From HGM04593 sp045634305 (GTDB lineage: Bacteria > Bacteroidota > Bacteroidia > Bacteroidales > Bacteroidaceae): a DNA stretch of 46,699 bases. Positions within the stretch are counted from its first letter, which is position 1. Every line of letters begins with the position of its first letter. Shown one piece after another: positions 1 through 7,282 of the stretch. Location of the stretch: the NCBI GenBank assembly GCA_045634305.1, contig JAZQZZ010000018.1, positions 1-46,699 of the forward strand, given 5' to 3'. The notes under the pieces are model-generated. The model did not search any database, was not told where the DNA came from, and saw only the letters and a list, made by a program, of their open reading frames with translations. The translations under genes were made by a program, and so were the position numbers.

Positions 1-1167
1 CGCCGATATATCGACTATCTCACAGGCTATTATCGTGCCGGGATGGGCGAGAGCCTTATGCAGGGGATGTACTATGTTGAAGGCGACAAACTGCCGGCAG
101 AATATATTGCCTTTGCTGATTCTCTTTGGAACAGTATGATTTCACCATTATCTACCGATGGATTTTCAACATTGTGCAGCCCCAAAAGCCTCTACCGCGA
201 CTATCTCCGTTTCTTGACGGATTATATGAATTATAAAGTACAGAATATGCCAGAACAGGAAGGCTCTGTGGCAAAGACATTACAACGTCTTGCAGCATGT
301 GGAACAATCTCGCTCGATGAGAAACAGTCCTGTGCTGTAAGCAGTTACGACAGTGAACTTGAAAAGATGAAGGCACAACTTGCAACACTTGACGATGACG
401 CGGAGAGAGAAAAACTTATAAGCGAATTCGATAATAGCGAAATTGCTGATATTATAAACGATGTGTGGAACAGTAATGCCGATGCAATAATAAGGGAGTT
501 TGCTGTAAAGATTCCGCAGCGTGCAATAAGTAGCCTGCCAAACAACAAGGAGATATACGATATTTATATGGCCGGCATCATCTGGAACGAAATAAACAAC
601 CGCCGTATTCCCTTACCGGCAGATGTGATAGAGTGGGCTGAAAACAACTTGGAATTGCCGTATGCAAAACAAACCGTTATTGAGATGCAGGATAAGTATC
701 TTGCTCTGTCACGCGGTAATTCAAACTCAAGCAGTATAAGACTGGCGACAGATGTTGAGAATATGAGTGACGGTGAGAAGATTCTACGCAAGCTCATCGA
801 GCCATACAAAGGCAAGATTGTCCTCATTGATGTTTGGGGCACTTGGTGCAGCCCTTGCCGTCAGGCTCTTTCGCACAGCAAAGAGCTCTACGAGAGAATG
901 GCACAGTATGATATAGTATTCCTTTATCTTGCCAACCGCAGTGACGACGAGAGTTGGAAGAATGTCATCAAGGAGTACAATGTCACAGGCGAGAATGTAG
1001 TGCATTATAACCTGCCCGATGAGCAGCAAAGTGCAGTCGAGCGTTTCCTTAAAGTAAACCAGTACCCGACCTACAGGCTAATCGACAGCAACGGCAACCT
1101 GCTCGATGTCAATTCCGACCCAAGAGACCTTGATGCGTTTGAGAGTCTGTTGAAGATGATACAATAA
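1..1167 (+). CDS. TlpA-like thioredoxin-domain protein (5' truncated)
   Basis: The frame is open from base 1, so the true start lies outside the window; the first internal ATG is at 43. Numbered from that Met, residues 1-240 are a mostly helical region. Residues 245-374 form a thioredoxin-like domain of the TlpA/ResA kind, with the active-site motif WCSPC at 268-272 after a hydrophobic strand (VLIDVWGTW). The family reduces or forms disulfides outside the cytoplasm; in Bacteroidota such proteins are usually exported lipoproteins with an N-terminal DUF4369 domain, but that part is missing here, so signal peptide and DUF4369 cannot be checked. The gene is convergent with the next one and is followed by an inverted-repeat element. 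The thioredoxin domain is clear; the substrate is unknown. Confidence 0.85.
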   Translation, partial: RRYIDYLTGYYRAGMGESLMQGMYYVEGDKLPAEYIAFADSLWNSMISPLSTDGFSTLCSPKSLYRDYLRFLTDYMNYKVQNMPEQEGSVAKTLQRLAACGTISLDEKQSCAVSSYDSELEKMKAQLATLDDDAEREKLISEFDNSEIADIINDVWNSNADAIIREFAVKIPQRAISSLPNNKEIYDIYMAGIIWNEINNRRIPLPADVIEWAENNLELPYAKQTVIEMQDKYLALSRGNSNSSSIRLATDVENMSDGEKILRKLIEPYKGKIVLIDVWGTWCSPCRQALSHSKELYERMAQYDIVFLYLANRSDDESWKNVIKEYNVTGENVVHYNLPDEQQSAVERFLKVNQYPTYRLIDSNGNLLDVNSDPRDLDAFESLLKMIQ

Positions 1168-1170
1168 ATA

Positions 1171-1423
1171 TAGCAATAATATAGATATTGACCCAGCAAT
1201 GTCATTTTTCGGGCTAGCCCTCAACAGCACGTCCGACAGAGACAATGTTGCGAGTAAGTGAGTGCAGAATCAAGTTTACTTGAATTATGCCGAGCGTGAG
1301 CAACTTCACTAAAAGTAAAGCGACGAGGGATCTTTAACAACGGTATACGAGATGTCTCCACTACGGTCGACATGACACCAACGCGGTTTTTCAATATATG
1401 GGGCAACATCTATATTATTGCTA
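1171..1423. repeat. MITE-like element with 16-bp perfect terminal inverted repeats
   Basis: TAGCAATAATATAGAT at 1171-1186 is repeated as its exact reverse complement at 1408-1423, bounding about 253 bp without a convincing gene. Further inverted pairs lie inside: TGTCA near 1200 with TGACA near 1371, and TCAAGT/ACTTGA at 1270-1283. The short reading frames inside resemble no protein. No clear target-site duplication is visible at the ends, so it may be a large hairpin or a non-autonomous mobile element. Together with the hairpin at 1439-1471 it fills the 332-bp gap between two convergent genes. Confidence 0.5.
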
Positions 1424-1438
1424 ACTTTTATCAATATA

Positions 1439-1475
1439 GTGAACCGCGAAGATTACAACTTCACGGTTCACTTTT
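1439..1475. terminator. Hairpin terminator between convergent genes
   Basis: GTGAACCGCGAAG and CTTCACGGTTCAC form a 13-bp stem with one mismatch around a 7-base loop, followed on the plus strand by CTTTT. The gene at 1500-2216 ends just beyond it on the opposite strand, so it probably works in both directions. Confidence 0.55.
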
Positions 1476-1499
1476 CGTATATTCTACCCTCATATTTTC

Positions 1500-2216
1500 C
1501 TATCGCTGCCAGCCCTCGACGCGGTACACCTTTTCCATCAGTTTGCGTTCCTTGCCTGTCTTGGCATCCTTGTGCCACACTTCGATGCGTGCTGCATAGT
1601 AATCGCCCCAGTCGCCGGGGTAGATGGTGAAGTTCTGCTTTTTAACAACTTTTGAGAATGAAGTGGTAGAGGGTGTTGCTACCATGCTTGCTTCTGAAAT
1701 GCGCTCGTGTGAGAGTGGTATGTTTTCAGTTGCCTCGTAGCAACGCAGGTATATCCATCCTTCTTCAAGTGCCGGGTGGTGGAATTCGTAAGTATACATT
1801 CCGCCCTGAAAATCGTTCCATATTTGCAGCCATGTGTTAGACGCAATGCTGTCGATGGGATAGGGGGGCTCTTCTCCCTCTTCGAGCGGGAGGTTATAGT
1901 CCAACCATGTGGGTATGGGATGTTCCTTGCCGAAATCATCGGGGCCGGGGTTGAAAGCCTGTTCAAAGCCTATCATCAGTATATAGACGAAAAAGGTTAC
2001 TGTAAGTGCTCCCAATATGAATGAAAACAGAAATCTCCACCACTTTTTGAATATGAGCAGGAATATCCATGACGTTATCAATGCCATGGATGTCAGGAGT
2101 ATTGAAATTTCCCAAACCATTGCCGTCCAAGACGATGGTGTGATGGCAATGGAAAATATTGCTGCTGCAAAAAGCACGGGGAATAGCCACCAGAATCTGT
2201 TGATGAAATTTTTCAT
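1500..2216 (-). CDS. Hypothetical membrane protein, 238 aa
   Basis: I do not recognise this family. The N-terminal third carries three hydrophobic segments (about residues 9-27, 32-53 and 60-82), followed by a soluble, aromatic- and acid-rich region of roughly 150 residues that ends in a strand-rich part. The likely topology is a small membrane anchor plus an extracytoplasmic or cytoplasmic domain; orientation cannot be told. It is transcribed divergently from the WYL regulator at 2399 and converges on the thioredoxin gene. The start at 2216 (MKNFINRFWW) sits directly before the first membrane segment. No function is proposed. Confidence 0.6.
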   Translation of the reverse strand: MKNFINRFWWLFPVLFAAAIFSIAITPSSWTAMVWEISILLTSMALITSWIFLLIFKKWWRFLFSFILGALTVTFFVYILMIGFEQAFNPGPDDFGKEHPIPTWLDYNLPLEEGEEPPYPIDSIASNTWLQIWNDFQGGMYTYEFHHPALEEGWIYLRCYEATENIPLSHERISEASMVATPSTTSFSKVVKKQNFTIYPGDWGDYYAARIEVWHKDAKTGKERKLMEKVYRVEGWQR

Positions 2217-2267
2217 GGTTTTCGTGTGTTTGTTTTTTTAACAAAACGCTTGTGTCATCTTGATATT

Positions 2268-2283
2268 GTATGTGATAACATAC
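2268..2283. promoter_or_regulatory. Palindrome GTATGT-GATA-ACATAC, candidate operator
   Basis: A perfect inverted repeat with 6-bp arms and a 4-bp spacer lies in the 182-bp gap between two divergent genes (2216 minus, 2399 plus). Its place, upstream of a WYL-domain regulator, suggests an autoregulatory operator, but binding is inference only. Confidence 0.35.
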
Positions 2284-2349
2284 TTTAACACTTTATTATG
2301 TAAAATCTTTTATAGTCAAAGTTTTTGAAACCTCTGCTATTATTTGGCG

Positions 2350-2368
2350 TATGTTTGCCGTATATTTG
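2350..2368 (+). promoter_or_regulatory. Tandem TAnnTTTG -7 motifs (WYL regulator promoter)
   Basis: TATGTTTG (2350-2357) and TATATTTG (2361-2368) both match the Bacteroidota -7 consensus and form an 11-bp direct repeat. Transcription from the second would start near 2374, which favours the ATG at 2399 over the one at 2378. No well-spaced -33 TTG is obvious. Confidence 0.5.
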
Positions 2369-2398
2369 TAGCATAAGATGTTTACGAAAAATGAAACT

Positions 2399-3334
2399 AT
2401 GAACAACGACAAGGGACAAGGATTGATGAGAAAATATGTGTGGGTATTAGAAACTATTCATAGACATAGGAAACTTTCGTTCAGGGAACTGAATGAACTG
2501 TGGCTCAATGATCATGACATCAGCATGGGTGTGGAACTTCCAAAACGGACATTTGATAATTGGAGGTATGCCATATGGGATATTTTCAAGCTTAATGTTG
2601 TAAATGAGCAAAAAGGGGGATACCGTTATTATATTGAGAATGAAGAGGACTTAAGTGGTAATGGATTCACTTCATGGCTCTACAGCACGCTAAGTGTTGC
2701 AAACATGTTTTACGACAGTAGGAACCTAAAGGAGTGTATTCTCTTGGAAGATATTCCCTCAGGACTGCAATATCTGCAACCCATTATAAAGGCGATGAAA
2801 GAAAACCGCCTGCTTAATATCACACACAGGAGTTATTGGAGTGACGAAGAGTGCTGTTTTGATGTAATGCCCTATTGTGTAAAGCTATTCAAGCAGCGCT
2901 GGTATATGGTTGCGAAAAGCACTCACGCTTATTACAATGACAAGCCGCCGATGATTTATTCGCTCGATAGAATATTGCAGCTTACGGTAAAGCAAGAAAC
3001 ATTTGAAATGCCAAAAGATTGGAATGCGAAGGAGTTCTTTGAGGGGTGTTTCGGTGTTTGCCGCAGTTTAGATGTTGAGGTCGTGAAATTGAAAGTGTCG
3101 GCACTGCAGGCCAATTACATACGCGACTTGAAACTGCACGACACCCAGGAAGAGATTGAACGCAACAGCAATTACAGCATTTTTGCTTACAGCATACGCC
3201 CGGAGTATGATTTTCAGCAGGAACTGCTACGCCATGGCGAGGATGTTGAAGTACTTGAACCGCAGTGGCTGCGCGAAGAGATTGCCGGGAAGATTGAAAG
3301 GATGAATAGTGTGTATAAAAGTAAAATAGAATAA
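2399..3334 (+). CDS. WYL-domain transcriptional regulator
   Basis: The protein is 311 aa from the ATG at 2399; an ATG at 2378 would give 318 aa but lies almost at the predicted transcription start. The first 90 residues look like a winged-helix DNA-binding part (LSFRELNELW, then KRTFDNWRYAIWDIF). A WYL domain follows at about residues 125-200, with the typical PYCVKLFKQRWYMVA and a downstream SLDRI motif. A C-terminal extension ends the protein. WYL proteins sense nucleic-acid or nucleotide ligands and often control defence or DNA-damage genes (family knowledge). Thirty-two bases separate it from the next gene, so co-transcription is likely. The target is unknown; the palindrome at 2268 is a candidate operator. 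Confidence 0.85.
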   Translation: MNNDKGQGLMRKYVWVLETIHRHRKLSFRELNELWLNDHDISMGVELPKRTFDNWRYAIWDIFKLNVVNEQKGGYRYYIENEEDLSGNGFTSWLYSTLSVANMFYDSRNLKECILLEDIPSGLQYLQPIIKAMKENRLLNITHRSYWSDEECCFDVMPYCVKLFKQRWYMVAKSTHAYYNDKPPMIYSLDRILQLTVKQETFEMPKDWNAKEFFEGCFGVCRSLDVEVVKLKVSALQANYIRDLKLHDTQEEIERNSNYSIFAYSIRPEYDFQQELLRHGEDVEVLEPQWLREEIAGKIERMNSVYKSKIE

Positions 3335-3366
3335 ACAATATATAGTTAATTTAAAAACTTGTAACT

Positions 3367-4050
3367 ATGAGAAAGATGTTAAAAGAGGCTTTAAGGTCAT
3401 TGTATGAAGCAATGCTTAAAGATGAGAAGATTTCTGTTTTAAGTGAACATAATTACTGCTGTATGGCTCCGTATGTCGGTAGTAAATTCCCAACGACTGC
3501 CAATGATGGTATAATCTTCTATGGTAGGGCAAACAATGGGTGGAAAAGAGGCGTTGATGATGATTTTGATACAATATACAATAAAGGTTCGGAAGGGTTA
3601 ATGGATTATATAAATGACAATTGTTCTCCGTTTTTTCGTACAGCAGGCAAAGCATTTAGTAATTATTATGGTGAAGAGTGGTATGAATATACGGCCTATA
3701 GTAATCTTTACAAGGTAGCCCCTTCTGCTAGTAATCCCGAGGCAAAGATATGTAATTGCCTATGGGAATATGTTGCCGATATATTTATGAAAGAGATAGA
3801 AATTCTCTCTCCTAAATTTGCAGTTCTTTTCACAAATGAAGATTGGGGTTGGAAATTTCTCCATTATATTAATAACAAAGAGAATCCACAGTTTCTTTGT
3901 AGTGAAAATTGGGATAAATATCGCATTGATATTTATAAGATAGGAGATGTTTATTATTTGATGTCAGAACATCCACAAGGTAAACCGGAACAGGAGCATG
4001 CCGATGCCATATTAAGGGTGATTCAAGATGTAAAAGAAGGTAGGTTGTGA
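3367..4050 (+). CDS. Uncharacterised protein, possibly uracil-DNA-glycosylase-like fold
   Basis: A 227-aa protein with no clear family match. The order of motifs recalls the uracil-DNA glycosylase superfamily: an early strand with GIIFYGRANNGW (where those enzymes have a glycine-rich phosphate or base-binding loop), SNLYKVAP (compare their N-rich motif), EIEILSPKFAVLF (compare their 'l.Pk.vv.lG' strand) and a late SEHPQGKPEQEH (compare the C-terminal HP motif). No catalytic Asp or Gln can be assigned with confidence. Base composition is clearly more AT-rich than the core genes further downstream. It follows the WYL regulator by 32 bases and ends just before a strong terminator, so these two may form one transcript. 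Gene reality is fairly sure; function is a guess. Confidence 0.7.
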   Translation: MRKMLKEALRSLYEAMLKDEKISVLSEHNYCCMAPYVGSKFPTTANDGIIFYGRANNGWKRGVDDDFDTIYNKGSEGLMDYINDNCSPFFRTAGKAFSNYYGEEWYEYTAYSNLYKVAPSASNPEAKICNCLWEYVADIFMKEIEILSPKFAVLFTNEDWGWKFLHYINNKENPQFLCSENWDKYRIDIYKIGDVYYLMSEHPQGKPEQEHADAILRVIQDVKEGRL

Positions 4051-4069
4051 TTTTTTATTGGTTTTTTAC

Positions 4070-4104
4070 AGACCTCTGCCACTGATTGGCAGAGGTCTTT
4101 TCTT
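4070..4104 (+). terminator. Rho-independent terminator
   Basis: AGACCTCTGCCA (4070-4081) pairs perfectly with TGGCAGAGGTCT (4087-4098) around a CTGAT loop and is followed by TTTCTTCTTTT. It separates the WYL/UDG-like pair from the peptidase/FtsZ-like pair. Confidence 0.85.
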
Positions 4105-4131
4105 CTTTTGTACGGAATTAATTTATGTAGT

Positions 4132-4533
4132 ATGAAAGTACAAGGAAAAACAACTGAAGATTTGAAAGCAATGCTTCTTGCCATATATGATTGCAAGTCG
4201 CCTTTTGCTATTAGAATCTCAAAAAGAAAATGTAAAAGAATTCTTGCGTCATATACGCATCGAAATTCTACAATAACAATCTATGACCTGAAAGGAACGG
4301 CCGATATTGTGCAGGTAGCGATACACGAATATGCGCACCATATAAATAGGACAGAGTGGTGGAACGGCGCCGCGCCTATGTCAAAATTTGAAACATCCCA
4401 CGGGTATCGCTTCTGGTTCCTTTACAGTAAATTAGTGGAACTTGCAAATGAGAAAGGATATGCAGTCAAACCACATTATTACGGCAGAGCCGGGATTTCG
4501 TTTAAAAAGGAAATTTTAGGAATATGGGAATGA
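4132..4533 (+). CDS. Small SprT-like zinc metallopeptidase
   Basis: The protein is 133 aa from the ATG at 4132; an upstream in-frame TTG at 4108 lies on the foot of the terminator and is unlikely. The HExxH motif is HEYAHH, with the first His at residue 65, and a third likely zinc ligand is His90 in SHGYRFWFLYSKL, the spacing and 'HG..F....KL' pattern of SprT-like/minimal gluzincin peptidases. SprT-like proteases include Spartan-type enzymes that cut DNA-protein crosslinks, and also small toxin-like or regulatory peptidases. There is no signal peptide or membrane segment, so it is cytoplasmic. Its stop overlaps the start of the FtsZ-like gene, which implies tight co-translation. The natural substrate is unknown; the neighbouring protein is a reasonable candidate. 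Confidence 0.75.
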   Translation: MKVQGKTTEDLKAMLLAIYDCKSPFAIRISKRKCKRILASYTHRNSTITIYDLKGTADIVQVAIHEYAHHINRTEWWNGAAPMSKFETSHGYRFWFLYSKLVELANEKGYAVKPHYYGRAGISFKKEILGIWE

Positions 4534-5477
4534 AAATTATTAAAGAAAAAAAAGAATTTGGTTTATCGGATGTAGTGATTATTGGTGTTGGTGGTGGCTG
4601 TAGCAATATCATTAGTGACCTTGCAGGGTGGGGAATTGGTATTGATACCGCAGTTGTTGATAATACTGAACAACCCGATATTGATGCATTATTAAACGAG
4701 GAAATACGAACGGTATTTATTGTAACTTGTCTTGGTGGTGAATATGGTTCGGCAGTTGCTCCGCAGATAGCCGCAGAATGTCGGAAAAGAAAACTAAGGA
4801 CTATCGGTGTTGCTACATTACCGTTTGAGTTTGAAGGTGCAGTGAAGGCACAGCGTGCGAAGGATGCCGCAAATGAACTTGCAAAGAACTGTGATTCCCT
4901 TAACCTGGTACATAATGAGGTAATGTTGAAGGGCAATCAAGGCATTGCTGTAAATGAAGCATTTAAGGATGTCAACATACGCATTTTTGAGATAATCACC
5001 AAAGAACTTTATTCAATCCCTGTATGGCTTTTCCATAAGAGTAGGAGGGAGCTCCTCAAGTATTGGTTTAAAAAGTGTTTCGGGTGGTTACATAAAAATG
5101 ACGGTGCTTTAGTTTGTAAATCTTTCAAAGAGAATGATTATAAGATAAACCGGCTATGCATTGACATTGTGGAACGGAAAGCCAAGAAGATTATGGGAAA
5201 AGAGTGGTTCCGTCACCTTGGAGACCACATAAAGTTTATAGCTTTGTGTAATACTATAATACATGAGCTTATTGAAGAAGGTGGTTCGTTTTTGTTGTGT
5301 GATAAAATTGTGAGTGATGTACTGACTATCACTAGAATATGGCCTATTGAAAGTTGGATGTTTATGTATGAAGAAATTCATATTGAAGACTCACATATGG
5401 TGGTAGCTACAGTGCGTAAAAAGAGAAGAGAGGTGCTCAAATCCATAAATTGTTGCGGTATGTCTTCATTTGCTTGA
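4530..5477 (+). CDS. Miniature degenerate FtsZ/tubulin-like protein
   Basis: The protein is 315 aa from the ATG at 4530, which overlaps the peptidase stop as ATGA; an ATG at 4524 is the alternative. Residues 14-165 align by eye with the FtsZ nucleotide-binding domain: GVGGGCSN at 19-26 (G1), VDNTEQP at 43-49 (FtsZ 'NTD.Q'), VFIVTCLGGEYGSAVAP at 62-78 (FtsZ VFI.AGMGGGTGTGAAP), TIGVATLPFEFEG at 91-103, and an EAF helix near 143. The tubulin signature GGGTGTG is changed to GGEYGSA, and the 30-40 residues FtsZ has between NTD and the signature are missing. Residues 166-315 are unlike the FtsZ C-terminal domain and show no T7-loop NxDxxD. Weak nucleotide binding and no canonical polymerisation are inferred. 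The GC content is low compared with core neighbours. Confidence 0.75.
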   Translation: MKIIKEKKEFGLSDVVIIGVGGGCSNIISDLAGWGIGIDTAVVDNTEQPDIDALLNEEIRTVFIVTCLGGEYGSAVAPQIAAECRKRKLRTIGVATLPFEFEGAVKAQRAKDAANELAKNCDSLNLVHNEVMLKGNQGIAVNEAFKDVNIRIFEIITKELYSIPVWLFHKSRRELLKYWFKKCFGWLHKNDGALVCKSFKENDYKINRLCIDIVERKAKKIMGKEWFRHLGDHIKFIALCNTIIHELIEEGGSFLLCDKIVSDVLTITRIWPIESWMFMYEEIHIEDSHMVVATVRKKRREVLKSINCCGMSSFA

Positions 5478-5503
5478 TGTATTTATTGTATAAGGTGCTT
5501 TTG

Positions 5504-5536
5504 TTGCCATAATTCGCGAAAATTTTGTTATCTTCG
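5504..5536 (+). promoter_or_regulatory. Predicted ettA promoter
   Basis: TATCTTCG at 5529-5536 is close to the TAnnTTTG -7 consensus, with TTG at 5504-5506 about 22 bases upstream as a possible -33 element. The 46-base leader to the ATG at 5583 has no strong Shine-Dalgarno. Confidence 0.45.
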
Positions 5537-5540
5537 CGAA
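5513..5540. promoter_or_regulatory. Twin TTCGCGAA palindromes in the ettA promoter
   Basis: The 8-bp palindrome TTCGCGAA occurs at 5513-5520 and again at 5533-5540, exactly 20 bp apart (about two helical turns). The second copy overlaps the predicted -7 box, so a bound dimer pair would block the promoter. An operator role is inferred. Confidence 0.4.
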
Positions 5541-5582
5541 AGATTTCTAAATTGGGAATAAAATAACAATTAAAATAGATTT

Positions 5583-7280
5583 ATGGCAACAGTTGATGAC
5601 AAGAAAATCATCTTTTCGATGGTGGGCTTGAGCAAGACAATCAAGCAGACAAACAAACAGGTGTTGAAGAATATTTACCTCTCGTTCTTCTACGGTGCAA
5701 AGATTGGTATCGTGGGTATGAACGGTGCGGGTAAATCTACATTGATGAAGATTATCGCAGGCCTCGACAATGACTATCAGGGCAACGTGGTTTGGTCACC
5801 CGGTTATTCTGTGGGTTATCTGCCACAGGAGCCACACTTGCAGGATGGCAAGACCGTGATGGACTGTGTGAAAGAGGGCGTGCAGGCTACAGTAGATGCT
5901 CTTGCAGAGTATGAGGAGATAAATATGAAGTTCGGTTTGCCCGAGTACTATGAGGATGCCGACAAAATGAACGAGCTTTTTGCGCGCCAGGCCGAATTGC
6001 AGGATATCATCGATGCAACCGATGCGTGGAACCTTGAGAGTAAATTGGAGCGTGCTATGGCAGCACTCCGTTGCCCGGCTCCAGATGAACTCGTCGACCA
6101 CCTCTCGGGTGGTGAGCGCCGTCGTGTGGCACTTTGCCGTCTGCTTCTTTCAAAGCCCGATGTGCTTTTGCTTGATGAGCCTACCAACCACCTCGATGCC
6201 GAGAGTATCGACTGGCTTGAGCAGCACTTGAACCAGTACGAGGGTACAGTAATTGCCGTAACCCACGACCGTTACTTCCTTGACGACGTTGCAGGCTGGA
6301 TTCTTGAACTTGATCGTGGCGAGGGAATTCCCTGGCAGGGCAACTACTCATCTTGGCTCGACCAGAAGACAAAGCGTATGGAGCAGGAGGAGAAGAGCGC
6401 AAGCAAGCGCCGCAAGACTCTTGAGCGCGAGCTCGAGTGGGTGCGTATGTCGCCCAAGGCTCGCCAGGCAAAGGGTAAGGCCCGTCTGAACTCATACGAG
6501 CGCATGCTCAACGAGGACCAGAAAGAGCGCGAGGAGAAACTTGAGATCTTTATCCCTAACGGTCCACGTTTGGGTAACAAGGTTATCAATGCCGAGAATA
6601 TCGGCAAGTCATTCGGCAGCAAGCACCTCTTCAGCAACCTCAACTTCATGTTGCCGCCTAACGGCATTGTGGGTGTAATCGGTCCTAACGGTGCGGGTAA
6701 AACAACACTCTTCCGCATGATTATGGGTCTCGAAACCGCCGATGAGGGTACATTCGAGGTTGGTGAGACAGTTAAGATTGCATACGTTGACCAGAACCAC
6801 AAGGATATCGTTGCCGACAAGAGTGTTTACGAGGTAATGAGCCAGGGTAACGAACTCATGCGCCTTGGTGGCAAGGAAATCAACGTGCGTGCATACCTTT
6901 CACGCTTCAACTTCTCAGGTGCCGACCAGGAGAAAAAGTGCGGTGTCCTTTCTGGTGGTGAGCGTAACCGTCTTCACCTTGCAATGGCACTTAAAGAGGG
7001 TGGTAACGTACTCCTCCTTGACGAGCCTACCAACGATATCGACGTGAACACACTCCGTGCGCTTGAGGAGGGTCTTGAGAACTTCGCGGGTTGTGCCGTT
7101 GTAATCAGCCACGACCGTTGGTTCCTTGACCGTATCTGTACTCACATCATTGCATTCGAGGGCGACGGCAACGTATTCTGCTTCGAGGGCTCATACTCTG
7201 ACTACGAGGAAAACAAGATGCGTCGTCTTGGAATTGAGGAGCCGAAGAAGGTTAGATATCGCAAACTAATGGAAGACTAA
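5583..7280 (+). CDS. ettA: Energy-dependent translational throttle protein EttA (ABC-F)
   Basis: A 565-aa soluble ABC-F protein with two ATP-binding cassettes. Cassette 1 has Walker A GMNGAGKST at 45-53, signature LSGGE at 174-178 and Walker B VLLLDEPTNHLD at about 194-205. The linker at about 240-325 is basic and charged, matching the P-site tRNA interaction motif. Cassette 2 has Walker A GPNGAGKTT at about 367-375, signature LSGGE at 456-460 and LLLDEPTNDID at about 477-487. There are no membrane segments. EttA binds the ribosomal E site and gates entry of the ribosome into elongation according to the ATP/ADP ratio (family knowledge). Length and motif order match EttA rather than Uup or antibiotic-resistance ABC-F proteins. 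It is monocistronic and followed by hairpin repeats. Confidence 0.95.
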   Translation: MATVDDKKIIFSMVGLSKTIKQTNKQVLKNIYLSFFYGAKIGIVGMNGAGKSTLMKIIAGLDNDYQGNVVWSPGYSVGYLPQEPHLQDGKTVMDCVKEGVQATVDALAEYEEINMKFGLPEYYEDADKMNELFARQAELQDIIDATDAWNLESKLERAMAALRCPAPDELVDHLSGGERRRVALCRLLLSKPDVLLLDEPTNHLDAESIDWLEQHLNQYEGTVIAVTHDRYFLDDVAGWILELDRGEGIPWQGNYSSWLDQKTKRMEQEEKSASKRRKTLERELEWVRMSPKARQAKGKARLNSYERMLNEDQKEREEKLEIFIPNGPRLGNKVINAENIGKSFGSKHLFSNLNFMLPPNGIVGVIGPNGAGKTTLFRMIMGLETADEGTFEVGETVKIAYVDQNHKDIVADKSVYEVMSQGNELMRLGGKEINVRAYLSRFNFSGADQEKKCGVLSGGERNRLHLAMALKEGGNVLLLDEPTNDIDVNTLRALEEGLENFAGCAVVISHDRWFLDRICTHIIAFEGDGNVFCFEGSYSDYEENKMRRLGIEEPKKVRYRKLMED

Positions 7281-7282
7281 TA

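Noticed and set aside
1221..1630. Several short frames within the inverted-repeat element and across the terminator
   Set aside because: They overlap each other, lack start signals and lie in DNA better explained as structured repeats and the end of the 1500-2216 gene.
4108..4131. TTG start 24 bases upstream for the SprT-like peptidase
   Set aside because: It lies directly on the T-run of the preceding terminator and adds residues absent from the SprT-like pattern; the ATG at 4132 is preferred.
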